In this document: positions 1 through 8,258 of the stretch, piece after piece
Position numbering within the stretch: position 1 is the first letter of the stretch
How the letters are laid out: the number at the start of each line of letters is the position of its first letter
From: Ruminococcus sp.
GTDB lineage: Bacteria; Bacillota; Clostridia; Oscillospirales; Acutalibacteraceae
NCBI GenBank assembly: GCA_017456845.1
Contig: JAFTIP010000031.1
Location: 1 to 36,691, forward strand
Length of the DNA: 36,691 nucleotides
Direction of reading: 5' to 3'
Made by a program: the position numbers and the translations under genes
The notes under the pieces: generated by a model
Seen by the model: only the letters and a program-made list of their open reading frames with translations
Told to the model about the DNA's origin: nothing
Database searches by the model: none

Positions 1-595
1 CAAGAATTTTTGCACACTCACCTAACGTAAATCCTGTGGTGACGATATCATCAATTATAAGAATCCGTTTGCTTTTTATACTGTACTTGTCAGCAGGCTT
101 AAAAACTCCCTCAACGTTTTTCTTTCTTTTGCTTGCAGGTAAGTCGTGCTGAGGTGCGTTCTTTCTTGTTTTCTTAAGCAAAGCTTCATAGGGAATATTC
201 AGCAATTCGCTCATATATTTTGCCAGAAGCTCGCATTGGTTAAAGCCTCTTTCTTTTAGGTCGTCGGGATGCAAAGGAACAAATGTTATCACGTCAAAGC
301 TCAAAACCTCAAATTCCTCTAAAAGCTTTTTTGCCATATACTTTGCAAGCTGATAAGCATATTGCTTGCGTTTTCCTGATTTTATTCTTAGTATTGCATC
401 TCTGAAAATTCCATCATAAGGAACAACCGCCATAGCCTCATAAACACCTGAAATTTTCTTTTTGTAGGTGCGTGCAGGCATTTTATCTCTGCATTCTTCA
501 CAGTATATTTCACAGGGTCTTACAACATCTCTGCAGTAAGGGCATCTTTCGGGAAAGAATATGGATTTAAGCTTTCTTTTAGTGGTGGTTTTCAT
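1..595 (-). CDS. comF: ComF family phosphoribosyltransferase-like protein (3' end outside window)
   Basis: The reading frame runs from an ATG at 595-593 off the left edge, so about 198 residues are visible and the C-terminus is missing. The N-terminus has a four-cysteine zinc ribbon (CPYC near residue 18 and CEEC near residue 33). A type I phosphoribosyltransferase fold follows, with the PRPP-loop motif ILIIDDIVTTG close to the cut end and the ComF-typical ERGFNQ motif in the middle. ComF proteins take part in DNA uptake in competent Firmicutes, but many homologues are annotated only by family, so a competence role here is inferred. The start lies 1 base after the recD2 stop, so the two genes are almost certainly co-transcribed and translationally coupled. 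Confidence 0.9.
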   Translation of the reverse strand, partial: MKTTTKRKLKSIFFPERCPYCRDVVRPCEIYCEECRDKMPARTYKKKISGVYEAMAVVPYDGIFRDAILRIKSGKRKQYAYQLAKYMAKKLLEEFEVLSFDVITFVPLHPDDLKERGFNQCELLAKYMSELLNIPYEALLKKTRKNAPQHDLPASKRKKNVEGVFKPADKYSIKSKRILIIDDIVTTGFTLGECAKIL

Positions 596-596
596 A

Positions 597-2798
597 TTAT
601 TCCCTCTTTAAAAATTCAGCCAGTCCGCTGTAGCGAAGGGTGCGGATGTTGTTATTTACCATATACTCCACAGTCTGCCTGTTACCAACAAGTATAAGCA
701 TTCTTTTTGCTCTGGTAACTGCAGTATAAAGCAGATTGCGGTAAAATAAAAACTGAGAATTTTTCATCACAGGCATAACCACAAATTCAAACTCATTACC
801 CTGACTTTTGTGAACAGTACAGGCGTAGCTGAGCTCTAAATTCAGCGCTGAGTCTGCGTCGTAATTTGCGTATCTGTCGTCAAATTTAATCCTCATCATA
901 CGCTGTGGTTTGTTAATAGATTCAATTATTCCTATATCTCCGTTAAAGATTCCCTCACCACATTCGCCGTTGTATTTAGTCCACAGAATGTCGTAGTTAT
1001 TTTTTACCTGCATTACCTTGTCGCCAACACGGTATAAAGTGTTATTAAAAGTTATTTCGTCTTTGTTATCGTCTTTAGGGTTTAATATTTCCTGCAAAGC
1101 TTTGTTGAGCTCATATGTTCCAAGAATGCCTTTTTTGCCGGGAGTAAGCACCTGAATATCGTTGATAGGGGAAACACCATAGCTTTTAGGTAGCCTTTTA
1201 CTGCACAATCCTAAAATTGTGTTCTGCACTTCTCTCATACTCAGGCAATCCAAAAAGAAAAAGTCAGAATCCCTTCGGTTAAGCTCAGGCATTTCACCCC
1301 TGACAATGTGGTGTGCGTTGGTAACAATAAGACTCTGCTCGGATTGCCTGAAAATCCTGTCGAGACATACAACAGGAATAACGCCTGAAGCAATAAGTTC
1401 TGCAAGTACATTGCCTGCTCCTACTGACGGAAGCTGGTCGCTGTCGCCTACAAGTATAAGTCTGCAGGCCATAGGGAGAGCTCTCAGCACCGATTCAAAA
1501 AGCTCGTCATCTACCATGGAAAGTTCATCTAAAACCAAAGCATCGCAATCGAGAGGATGCTGTTCGTTTTTCTTGAACTCGGGTCTGTCGTTTTTGTCCC
1601 ATTGAACCTCTAAGAGTCTGTGGATTGTCTTCGCCTCACATCCCGTAAGCTCGCTCATTCTTTGGGCGGCTCTGCCTGTAGGTGCGGCTAAAAGTACCCT
1701 CTGGCCGTTACTCCTCAGCATTTCGATTATAGCATTAAGAGTTGTGGTCTTACCTGTGCCCGGACCGCCTGTAAGAACCAGTAGCCCTTTATTAAGCGCA
1801 CTTTTAATGGCTTCTTTTTGCTTATCAGCATAAGAAATTCCGTGGAGCTTTTCTGTTTTTTCAATCTGTGCTTTTGCATCTGTAAAAGCTGGTGCAGGGA
1901 AGCGAAGCATCATTTTAAGCCGTGCTGAAATATAGCCTTCGCTTTCATAAAATTCAGGCAGAAAAATAAAGTTTCTCTCTCTTATGGTATCCCTTGCAAG
2001 ATTATTTTCCGCCAGAAGTTCCTCAAGAGTTTCGCAGGCTCTTTCTTCCGTTATGTTAAGAAATCCTGCGGCGGTTTTAATAAGCTTGTCCTCTGGCAAG
2101 CAGGTGTGACCGTTATTTGTATTGTGCCTTAACACGTGGGTAATACCTGCCCTTATTCTTAGTGTGCTGTCGGCAGGGATATCTTTTTTCTGTGCGATGA
2201 GGTCGGCTGTTTCAAACGAAATGCCAGTATTACCGATGCAAAGAGAAAAGGGGTTAAGCTCAATAATATTCATAGCCTCGTTGCCGAATTCTCTGTAAAC
2301 AGCCACAGCTTCAATAGGGTTAACTCCAAAGGAGCCTAAATAGGCCATTAAGTCTCTGATGTTAACTGCTCTTTTAAGCTGCTCGGAGAAAGCGGCGGCT
2401 TTTTCCATAGAAATGCCCTTTAAAGCGGCAACTCTCTCAGGTTCGTTTTTCATAACCTCAAGAGTGTTTTCGCCAAAGGCTTTAATAAGCCGTGCGGCAG
2501 TAGCTGCACCAATGCCTTTAACAGCACCGCCTGATAAGTATTTTAATATTCCTAAAGTGGTGGTAGGCATAATGCTCTCGAAGGCCTCTACCTTAAACTG
2601 CTCGCCGTAGCTGGCGTGAGAAATAAACCTGCCCAAAAGGTGCAGGTGCTCGCCTTCGCAAACCTCTGGCATTGTGCCTACCGCTGTAACTTCGGTGCCT
2701 TCTGAATCTGCTTCGATTACCGTATATCCGTTTTCTTCATTCCTGTAAACTATATGCTCAACTGTGCAGTTGAGCTCATAAAGCTGTTCATTATTCAT
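597..2798 (-). CDS. recD2: RecD2-type ATP-dependent DNA helicase
   Basis: The 733-residue protein has the usual RecD2 length and layout. An N-terminal OB-like region comes first, then a helix-hairpin-helix around residues 84-110. A superfamily 1B motor follows, with Walker A GGPGTGKT at 344-351 and Walker B LVLDELSMVD near 421-430. A C-terminal UvrD-like domain carries TVHKSQGNEFEFVV and YTAVTRAKR. RecD2 is a 5'-3' helicase acting in DNA repair outside a RecBCD complex. The ATG at 2798 is preceded by GAGGA, with a promoter-like sequence at 2844-2872. It is the first gene of an operon that continues into comF. No key motif is missing. Confidence 0.95.
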   Translation of the reverse strand: MNNEQLYELNCTVEHIVYRNEENGYTVIEADSEGTEVTAVGTMPEVCEGEHLHLLGRFISHASYGEQFKVEAFESIMPTTTLGILKYLSGGAVKGIGAATAARLIKAFGENTLEVMKNEPERVAALKGISMEKAAAFSEQLKRAVNIRDLMAYLGSFGVNPIEAVAVYREFGNEAMNIIELNPFSLCIGNTGISFETADLIAQKKDIPADSTLRIRAGITHVLRHNTNNGHTCLPEDKLIKTAAGFLNITEERACETLEELLAENNLARDTIRERNFIFLPEFYESEGYISARLKMMLRFPAPAFTDAKAQIEKTEKLHGISYADKQKEAIKSALNKGLLVLTGGPGTGKTTTLNAIIEMLRSNGQRVLLAAPTGRAAQRMSELTGCEAKTIHRLLEVQWDKNDRPEFKKNEQHPLDCDALVLDELSMVDDELFESVLRALPMACRLILVGDSDQLPSVGAGNVLAELIASGVIPVVCLDRIFRQSEQSLIVTNAHHIVRGEMPELNRRDSDFFFLDCLSMREVQNTILGLCSKRLPKSYGVSPINDIQVLTPGKKGILGTYELNKALQEILNPKDDNKDEITFNNTLYRVGDKVMQVKNNYDILWTKYNGECGEGIFNGDIGIIESINKPQRMMRIKFDDRYANYDADSALNLELSYACTVHKSQGNEFEFVVMPVMKNSQFLFYRNLLYTAVTRAKRMLILVGNRQTVEYMVNNNIRTLRYSGLAEFLKRE

Positions 2799-2843
2799 TA
2801 TAATTCCTCATAAGAAAATAAATCTGACGTTTATATATAATCT

Positions 2844-2872
2844 ATTATAATATATTTTCCTGAGTTACACAA
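2844..2872 (-). promoter_or_regulatory. Probable sigma-A promoter for recD2-comF
   Basis: On the minus strand, TTGTGT (2872-2867) is separated by 17 bases from a perfect TATAAT (2849-2844). The -35 matches the consensus only in its TTG and one more base at best. Transcription would start about 35-40 bases before the recD2 start codon. Confidence 0.5.
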
Positions 2873-2893
2873 TATAATTTACCGCTTTATGTA

Positions 2894-3229
2894 TCATTTT
2901 TCCAATAATTCATAAAGTTCGCTTGGAGTCAAAATTCTGAAAATATCACTTTCTCTGCAAAAATATCTGCAGATTCTTTTTTGCTCGTCACTTAAATTAT
3001 GGTTAACAATAATTATTCTGTCCGGGGCGGCTTTTCCCATCCATTCTGCACGCTTTATCCAGCTTCTTAAAGTGTATTCAACGTCTTCGGATTCTTCGTT
3101 GAATTTTATTATAAGATGTGCATTTTCGTTTTCCGGTTTATAGATTTTAAAAATCAAAGCTTTTATAAATGCAACCAACCCGAATATTGCCAATAAGCAA
3201 ACCAGAGCCGCTGATATTATTTCCCACAT
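2894..3229 (-). CDS. Small membrane-anchored protein of unknown function
   Basis: I do not recognise this 111-residue protein. A single hydrophobic helix spans about residues 5-27, followed by a positively charged stretch and a soluble domain of about 80 residues. That domain alternates predicted strands and helices (LIIKFNEE, DRIIIVNHNL) and has two cysteines near residue 88. The topology suggests an N-terminal anchor with a cytoplasmic domain. The ATG at 3229 follows a strong GGTGGAGGTG ribosome binding site, which supports it as a real gene. It reads toward recD2 but is separated from it by the recD2 promoter, and no terminator is obvious. Confidence 0.75.
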   Translation of the reverse strand: MWEIISAALVCLLAIFGLVAFIKALIFKIYKPENENAHLIIKFNEESEDVEYTLRSWIKRAEWMGKAAPDRIIIVNHNLSDEQKRICRYFCRESDIFRILTPSELYELLEK

Positions 3230-3340
3230 ATTAACACCTCCACCTTATATTATTGCCAAAATGAAAAATTGTGTATAAACGCTGATGGTTTACCCATAAT
3301 ATCTGTAGGCATAAAGCCAAAAATTTTTGAGGTGATAAAA

Positions 3341-3526
3341 ATGGATAATATGCAGAATCTTAACAGAAGCATTGAGTGCTCAGTATTTTCCTGCAAGCAC
3401 AACAACAACCAGCAGGGCTATTGCGTGCTTGATAAAATCGTTGTAGGTACTCACGAGCCTAACCCTACAGACAAGCAGTGTGCCGACTGCCGCAGCTTTG
3501 TAAAGAAAAACTGTTGTAACGGTTAA
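3341..3526 (+). CDS. DUF1540 domain protein (small cysteine-rich)
   Basis: This 61-residue protein starts at the ATG at 3341 because GAGGTG lies 6-8 bases upstream; an in-frame start at 3269 has no ribosome binding site. The pattern CSVFSC, then C-V-L-D-K-I-V-V, then C-ADC-RSF matches the DUF1540 family, whose conserved cysteines probably bind a metal. The function of the family is unknown, and proteins of this type are common in spore-forming Clostridia. It is a single-gene unit ending at the terminator at 3539-3575. Confidence 0.85.
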   Translation: MDNMQNLNRSIECSVFSCKHNNNQQGYCVLDKIVVGTHEPNPTDKQCADCRSFVKKNCCNG

Positions 3527-3538
3527 GCGTTACTACTC

Positions 3539-3575
3539 AAAAAGCCTTTTCCTTCTAATGAGGAAAAGGCTTTTT
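3539..3575 (+). terminator. Intrinsic terminator after the DUF1540 gene
   Basis: AAAAAGCCTTTTCCT pairs with AGGAAAAGGCTTTTT around a seven-base loop, and the descending arm ends in a T-run. Confidence 0.9.
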
Positions 3576-3610
3576 AATTTATACATAAGTGTCAAAAGTA
3601 TAAGTTACGG

Positions 3611-3619
3611 CATAATATA
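3611..3619 (+). promoter_or_regulatory. Possible mother-cell sigma (sigma-K/E-like) -10 element for dpaAB
   Basis: CATAATATA fits the CATAnnnTA form of sigma-K -10 elements and lies about 38 bases before the dpaA start. The -35 region is not convincing. Dipicolinate synthase is made in the mother cell under sigma-K in Bacillus, so the call rests partly on gene identity. Confidence 0.35.
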
Positions 3620-3656
3620 CCGCTGAGAGCAGACTTAATTAAAAGTGGTGTTTTTT

Positions 3657-4526
3657 ATGAATATAGGATATAAAACTTTTGCGATTATAGGCGGCGACAA
3701 GCGGCAGCTTTACTGTGCAAGGTCGTTGGCAAATGACGGCTTTGAGGTTGTTTTAGGCGGTTTTGATAAGGTGATTTCTATGCACGGAGTCAGGCTGATG
3801 GATGCCTTTAAAGCCGCTCAGAGTGCAGAGGTAATAATTTTACCTTTGCCAAGTGTTGATAAAGACGGAAATATTCCTGCATATTTTTCAGACAAATCCT
3901 TAAGTCTTAAGGAGCTTTCACCGTTTATTTCGGGCAAGCGTGTATTTTGCTCTATGAAAGATAAAGTGCTTCTAAGCGAACCTTCACTAAATTCTTCGCT
4001 TTTAAGCGATTATTATGCTCGTGAGGATTTTGTTCTTTCAAATGCATACGTTACAGCAGAAGGTGCTGTTAAAATAGCTATGGAAAGATTTGAGGGTACT
4101 CTTAACGGTGCAAGAATTCTTGTGTGCGGTTTTGGCAGAATAGGTAAAGCTCTTACAAGACTTTTGTCAGGTTTTAGCCCTGAGCTTACGGTAAGTGCCC
4201 GAAAAAGCGAGGACTTAGCTGCTATCCGTATGTGGGGAGCAAAGGCGGTAAGGACAGATGAGCTATATAATGAGCAAGGGTTCGATGTTATTTTCAGTAC
4301 GGTTCCTGCTCTTATTTTTCGCCCTGAGCTTCTGGCTAAAATTGCTAATGACGCCGTGCTTATCGACCTTGCATCAATGCCCGGAAGTGTGGATTTTGAA
4401 GCCGCCGACCGTTTGGAAATTGACTATATCCACGCCTTATCTCTGCCCGGTAAAGCATCTCCAAAAACCGCAGGCGAAATTATAAAGGACACCATATATA
4501 CCATACTCGAGGAGGAACAAAGGTGA
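3657..4526 (+). CDS. dpaA: Dipicolinate synthase subunit A
   Basis: The 289-residue protein (usual length about 295-300) begins with IIGGDKRQLYCARSL, the hallmark N-terminus of SpoVFA/DpaA. A Rossmann motif VCGFGRIGKALTRLL lies in the second half. With DpaB it oxidises the dihydrodipicolinate-pathway intermediate to dipicolinic acid in the mother cell, and the product accumulates in the spore core. I chose the ATG at 3657, preceded by AGTGGTG, over the upstream GTG codons at 3645 and 3648. The stop overlaps the dpaB start by four bases (GTGA), so the two subunits are translationally coupled. Its presence is the clearest sign that the organism makes endospores. Confidence 0.93.
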   Translation: MNIGYKTFAIIGGDKRQLYCARSLANDGFEVVLGGFDKVISMHGVRLMDAFKAAQSAEVIILPLPSVDKDGNIPAYFSDKSLSLKELSPFISGKRVFCSMKDKVLLSEPSLNSSLLSDYYAREDFVLSNAYVTAEGAVKIAMERFEGTLNGARILVCGFGRIGKALTRLLSGFSPELTVSARKSEDLAAIRMWGAKAVRTDELYNEQGFDVIFSTVPALIFRPELLAKIANDAVLIDLASMPGSVDFEAADRLEIDYIHALSLPGKASPKTAGEIIKDTIYTILEEEQR

Positions 4527-5095
4527 CAGGAAAAACAGTCGGTTTTGCAATGTGCGGTTCGTTTTGTACTTTTAGCAAGGCGATGGAGCAAATGAAAATC
4601 TTAAAGGCGTTAGGCTATAATATTTTGCCTATAATGTCCTTTAACGCATACTCAACCGACACAAGATTTGGAAAATCTTCAGATATTATAAACAGCGTTG
4701 AAAAAATTACAGAAAATCAGATTATCCACACCATTTGCGGAGCAGAGCCTATTGGTCCCAAAGAAATGTGCGATGTTCTTTTGATTGCACCTTGCACAGG
4801 TAATACTTTAGGTAAACTTTCTTCAGGCATCACCGATACTCCTGTTACAATGGCGGCAAAATCTCACCTCAGGATTAACCGCCCTGTGGTTTTAAGTATT
4901 GCCACTAACGATGGTCTGGGTGCAAGTGCTCAGAATATAGGAAAGCTTATGAATACAAAGAACATTTTCTTTGTGCCTTTTTCTCAGGATGACCCTGTGA
5001 AAAAGCCAAATTCCTTAGTAGCTGACTTTCAAATGATTCCTGAAGCTTTGGAAAAAGCGTTGAAAAAAACTCAGCTTCAGCCTGTAATAAAGTGA
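4523..5095 (+). CDS. dpaB: Dipicolinate synthase subunit B (flavoprotein family)
   Basis: This is a 190-residue member of the flavoprotein family, close to the usual 195-200 residues of SpoVFB. It has the N-terminal CGSFCTFSKAMEQM motif, the central LLIAPCTGNTLGKLS motif and a substrate/flavin loop TMAAKSHLR. It partners DpaA in making dipicolinic acid. The start is a GTG overlapping the dpaA stop, with GAGGAGG about 10 bases upstream. A hairpin ends the operon shortly after the stop codon. Confidence 0.93.
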   Translation: MTGKTVGFAMCGSFCTFSKAMEQMKILKALGYNILPIMSFNAYSTDTRFGKSSDIINSVEKITENQIIHTICGAEPIGPKEMCDVLLIAPCTGNTLGKLSSGITDTPVTMAAKSHLRINRPVVLSIATNDGLGASAQNIGKLMNTKNIFFVPFSQDDPVKKPNSLVADFQMIPEALEKALKKTQLQPVIK

Positions 5096-5110
5096 ATCTG
5101 AGATTATTAT

Positions 5111-5142
5111 AAAGCCGACAGAAGTAAAAACTGTCGGCTTTG
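5111..5142 (+). terminator. Hairpin terminator after dpaAB
   Basis: AAAGCCGACAG pairs perfectly with CTGTCGGCTTT around a ten-base loop. The T-run is only three bases followed by a mixed T/G stretch, so termination may be incomplete. Confidence 0.7.
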
Positions 5143-5148
5143 CCGTTG

Positions 5149-5177
5149 TTGCAAAATGCTGTACCTTGTGGTATACT
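5149..5177 (+). promoter_or_regulatory. Sigma-A promoter for the 5212 gene and ispDF
   Basis: TTGCAA (5149-5154), a 17-base spacer and TATACT (5172-5177) lie about 35 bases before the start codon at 5212. Confidence 0.75.
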
Positions 5178-5211
5178 AAATACATATAAATCTTCTCGGG
5201 AGATGTTTAAA

Positions 5212-5745
5212 ATGAAATACTGTGAAAAATGCTATAGAATAGTAACAGATAACGAAACCTGCACCTGTGGCAGCAATAAGCTTAGCGACCTTAAGCCTCA
5301 GTCAAGTGTTAGGGTGGTTGAGGTTAAAGGCAGTCTCAGGGCCATTGCAGAGCCTGCCTTGAAAGAAAAGGGTATACCCTTTGAGTTCTTTAATCCTGAA
5401 ATGGATATTTATACTCAGTATAACCCTAAGGTTAATCGTGAGACCGACTTTTCTCTTCTTGTGCCTTTTGAGTTTTATAATGAAGCCTTTGAGGTGTGCG
5501 TGGGGTTAGGTTTGGCTGACCCTGAGGAAAAAACAGACGTTGATGAAAACACCCAGATTTCAACAAATGGTCAGACATATGAACAGCGTTTTGAAGAAGC
5601 AACCGGCACCAAACGTAAGTCTTTTCAGATTTTGTGGATTATCCTATTCATAGTTGTTGCTTGTCTTATTATCTGGGGCGTCGATTTGATTGCCGCCCTT
5701 TTAAAAGGCAATATTTATGATATTCCCTTTATAGATTTTTTGTAA
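5212..5745 (+). CDS. Zinc-ribbon membrane protein, DUF2007-like
   Basis: This 177-residue protein starts at the ATG at 5212 (GGGAG nine bases upstream); the longer in-frame starts fall inside the promoter. The N-terminus has a short zinc ribbon (CEKC near residue 4, then C-T-C near 17-19). A globular region of about 90 residues follows. Its sequence (PALKEKGIPFEFF, then VPFEFYNEAFEVC) resembles the DUF2007 putative signal-transducing fold. An acidic linker and a single membrane helix at about residues 140-165 follow. Its role is unknown. It lies 18 bases before ispD and shares its promoter, but this proximity alone does not imply a role in isoprenoid synthesis. Confidence 0.75.
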   Translation: MKYCEKCYRIVTDNETCTCGSNKLSDLKPQSSVRVVEVKGSLRAIAEPALKEKGIPFEFFNPEMDIYTQYNPKVNRETDFSLLVPFEFYNEAFEVCVGLGLADPEEKTDVDENTQISTNGQTYEQRFEEATGTKRKSFQILWIILFIVVACLIIWGVDLIAALLKGNIYDIPFIDFL

Positions 5746-5763
5746 TTTGCGGGAGATGATTTT

Positions 5764-6468
5764 GTGAGCGAAAAGCCCTTTGTAAGTGCGGTAATTGTTG
5801 CTGCCGGCAACTCGACCCGAATGTCCTGTTATATAAGCAAACAGCTTATTCCTCTTTTAGGTGAGCCTACCATAAGTTACACCCTCAAGGCTTTTGAGAA
5901 AGCTTCGGTTATTGACGAAGTAATTATCGTATGCCGTAAGGTAGATATGGATGAGCTAAAAGAGCTTGTGACAAAATATGGCTTTACCAAAGTAAAAGCC
6001 TTTACTGTAGGTGGCAGCGAGCGTAGCGAAAGCGTTAAAAACGGCGTTTTAGCCGCAAGTGAATGTGCTACTCATTTTGCAATCCATGACGGAGCCAGGG
6101 CGCTCATTACAGCACACGATATCAACAAGGTGGTTTCTGAAGCAATTTTATGCGGTGCCGCTACTTTAGGCTCACCTGTTACCGATACAATCAAGATTGT
6201 GGATAAAAACGGTGTGATTGCCTCAACCCCTGACCGCACAAGCTTAATGGCGGTTCAGACTCCTCAGGTGTTTGAGCGTGAAATATATCTTAAAGCACTT
6301 GAAAATGCCAAGGGAAAAGGGTTTACAGATGATTGTGCTATGCTTGAAGAAATGGGCGTGTATCCTAAAATTGTGGTAGGCGACCACCCTAATATAAAGC
6401 TTACCACTCAGGCGGATATTCCAATGGCAGAAAGCATTCTGAAAAAACGTAAGGAGCATGAAGTATGA
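5764..6468 (+). CDS. ispD: 2-C-methyl-D-erythritol 4-phosphate cytidylyltransferase
   Basis: The 234-residue enzyme has the normal IspD length. It shows the nucleotide-binding AAGNSTRM signature, [13 protein letters not shown], the metal-site [16 protein letters not shown] and the C-terminal TDDCAMLE motif. It transfers CMP from CTP to MEP in the cytosolic MEP pathway to isoprenoid precursors. The start is a GTG with GGGAGATG upstream. The stop overlaps the ispF start (ATGA), placing the third and fifth steps of the pathway in one coupled unit, as in many bacteria. The nucleotide loop reads AAGNSTRM rather than the commonest AAGxGxRM, a conservative variation. Confidence 0.95.
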   Translation: MSEKPFVSAVIVAAGNSTRMSCYISKQLIPLLGEPTISYTLKAFEKASVIDEVIIVCRKVDMDELKELVTKYGFTKVKAFTVGGSERSESVKNGVLAASECATHFAIHDGARALITAHDINKVVSEAILCGAATLGSPVTDTIKIVDKNGVIASTPDRTSLMAVQTPQVFEREIYLKALENAKGKGFTDDCAMLEEMGVYPKIVVGDHPNIKLTTQADIPMAESILKKRKEHEV

Positions 6469-6932
6469 GAATAGGCCACGGCTATGACGTGCATAGACTT
6501 AAAGAAGGCAGACGCCTGATTTTAGGCGGAGTTGAGATTGAATACACCTTGGGTTTAGACGGCCACTCCGACGCCGACGTTTTGTGCCACGCTATATCGG
6601 ACGCCATTTTAGGTGCGGCAAAAATGGGGGATATAGGTCTGCTGTTTCCTGACACCGACATGTCTTTTAAAGATGCCGACAGCGTAGAGCTTTTGCGTAC
6701 AGCAGTAAAGGTGGTTAGCAATAAGGGATATAAGATAGTCAATATAGATGCAACAATTATCGCCCAGAAGCCGAAGCTCAGACCCTTTATAGACAAAATG
6801 TGCGAAAATATAGCAGGTGCCTGCGGTGTAGATGTTGATGCGGTAAACATAAAAGCCACCACCGAGGAAGGCTTGGGCTTTTCAGGCGAGGGATTAGGTA
6901 TGGCGGCTCACGCGGTGTGCCTTATAGATTAA
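6465..6932 (+). CDS. ispF: 2-C-methyl-D-erythritol 2,4-cyclodiphosphate synthase
   Basis: The 155-residue protein is full length for IspF. It carries [11 protein letters not shown] and [15 protein letters not shown] (metal-binding Asp/His), [18 protein letters not shown] and the C-terminal [17 protein letters not shown] signature. It converts CDP-ME 2-phosphate to MEcPP with release of CMP, usually as a homotrimer. Its ATG overlaps the ispD stop. A 14-bp hairpin follows the stop and also contains the ribosome binding site of the next gene. Confidence 0.96.
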   Translation: MRIGHGYDVHRLKEGRRLILGGVEIEYTLGLDGHSDADVLCHAISDAILGAAKMGDIGLLFPDTDMSFKDADSVELLRTAVKVVSNKGYKIVNIDATIIAQKPKLRPFIDKMCENIAGACGVDVDAVNIKATTEEGLGFSGEGLGMAAHAVCLID

Positions 6933-6946
6933 AAGAATAATAACTT

Positions 6947-6987
6947 CACCTCTTTCATATTTATGTGTATATGAAAGAGGTGTTTTT
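6947..6987 (+). terminator. Terminator-like hairpin that includes the RBS of the next gene
   Basis: CACCTCTTTCATAT (6947-6960) pairs perfectly with ATATGAAAGAGGTG (6969-6982) around an eight-base loop, followed by TTTTT (6983-6987) and then the ATG at 6988. The GAGGTG at 6977-6982 is the only ribosome binding site for the downstream gene, so the element could act both as an intrinsic terminator and as an RBS-sequestering stem. Confidence 0.75.
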
Positions 6988-8133
6988 ATGTTTAAAAAGA
7001 GAATTTTGGCAATGCTTCTGGTGTTTATTATAGCTTTATCCTTTAGCATCTGCACAGCTTCTGCCTTGGGTGAAGACGAGATTACCGCACCGTCGGCGGT
7101 TTTAATTGAGCCGTCAACCAAGAAAATCCTTTTTGAGAAAAATTCCCATGACGTAAGGGCTTGTGCCTCTATTACCAAGGTTATGACCCTTATACTCGTT
7201 TTCGAGGCTATTGAAAGCGGCAAACTGGACTATACTGACCTTATTACCACCTCTGCCCACGCCGCGTCTATGGGTGGCTCGGATATCTGGCTTGAAGAAG
7301 GCGAGCAGATGACTGTTGACCATATGATAAAGGCTGTGGTGGTAGCTTCTGCCAACGATGCTGCTGTAGCTCTTGCCGAGGCAATCTGTGGCACTGAGGA
7401 GGAGTTCGTAAATAAAATGAACGAAAAAGCCAAGGCTTTGGGAATGAACGATACTGTTTTCAAAAATTGCAACGGTCTTGACGAGGAGGGTCATCTTACC
7501 TCATCTTACGACGTAGCGTTGATGTCAGCCGAGCTTATAACTCACGAGAAAATATTTGACTACAGCTCAATCTGGATGGACACCTTGCGTGGGGGAGAAA
7601 CCCAGATAGTAAACACCAATAAGCTGCTGAAATCCTATTCAGGAATTACAGGACTTAAAACGGGCACAACCTCACAAGCAGGCAGCTGTATGTCGGCTAC
7701 AGCTGAGCGTGATGGTATGTCCTTGGTTGCGGTTGTTCTTGGTTGCGATACAGGTACAAATCGTTTTTCGGATTGTGCAAAGCTTCTGGATTATGGCTTT
7801 GCTAACTTTATGGTCAAAGAACTTACGCTTTCAGGCGGAGCTTTAACACCTGTTAAGGTGAAATCAGGAATGAAGCCCTTGGTGGGGGTTACCTGCGATA
7901 TCAGCCAGCAGGCACTTCTTCCCAAAAGCGGTAATGCAGAGATAGAAAGTAAAATTGATATTGCAGAAGTACTTGAAGCCCCCGTTACAGCAGGTGCAAA
8001 GGTTGGTAAAGTATCCTTTGTTTACGATGGTTCTACGGTGGATGAGTTTGATATTACAACTACTGAAAACGTAGAAAAAATAACTTTTAAGTCAGTATTT
8101 GCCTTTCTTATGTGTAAATTATTTTCTTTTTAA
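6988..8133 (+). CDS. D-alanyl-D-alanine carboxypeptidase (penicillin-binding protein 5 family)
   Basis: The 381-residue protein has a Sec signal peptide (MFKKRILA followed by a hydrophobic core to about residue 26). The serine peptidase motifs are SITK at 61-64 with the nucleophile serine, SAN near residue 118 and KTG near residue 224. A C-terminal beta-rich PBP5-like domain and a hydrophobic, probably amphipathic, membrane-binding tail follow. It trims the terminal D-Ala from peptidoglycan stem peptides outside the membrane. It resembles DacF/DacA-type enzymes of Clostridia, but I cannot decide between vegetative and sporulation paralogues. The start codon sits directly behind the hairpin at 6947-6987. 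Confidence 0.92.
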   Translation: MFKKRILAMLLVFIIALSFSICTASALGEDEITAPSAVLIEPSTKKILFEKNSHDVRACASITKVMTLILVFEAIESGKLDYTDLITTSAHAASMGGSDIWLEEGEQMTVDHMIKAVVVASANDAAVALAEAICGTEEEFVNKMNEKAKALGMNDTVFKNCNGLDEEGHLTSSYDVALMSAELITHEKIFDYSSIWMDTLRGGETQIVNTNKLLKSYSGITGLKTGTTSQAGSCMSATAERDGMSLVAVVLGCDTGTNRFSDCAKLLDYGFANFMVKELTLSGGALTPVKVKSGMKPLVGVTCDISQQALLPKSGNAEIESKIDIAEVLEAPVTAGAKVGKVSFVYDGSTVDEFDITTTENVEKITFKSVFAFLMCKLFSF

Positions 8134-8173
8134 GAAAATTTGGTAAAAATTTTGCAAAATAACCAAATACACC

Positions 8174-8202
8174 TTGCAATATGCCACAAAATATAGTATA
8201 AT
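8174..8202 (+). promoter_or_regulatory. Sigma-A promoter for pgi
   Basis: TTGCAA (8174-8179), a 17-base spacer and a perfect TATAAT (8197-8202). The predicted start near 8209 rules out the in-frame ATG at 8217 as the main start because it would have no room for a ribosome binding site. Confidence 0.85.
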
Positions 8203-8258
8203 ACCCTCAATAAACTATGGGTGATAGCATCCAAAAATTTTCCAAGGGGGAGTTTACT

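Noticed and set aside
8140-8177. TTTGGT/ACCAAA inverted repeat between the carboxypeptidase gene and pgi as a terminator
   Set aside because: The stem is only about 6-8 bp with a 17-base AT-rich loop and no T-run; it may be chance in AT-rich spacer DNA.
8217-8258. Longer N-terminus for Pgi from the ATG at 8217
   Set aside because: The promoter predicts a transcript starting near 8209, leaving no room for a ribosome binding site, while the ATG at 8259 has AAGGGGGA at ideal distance.
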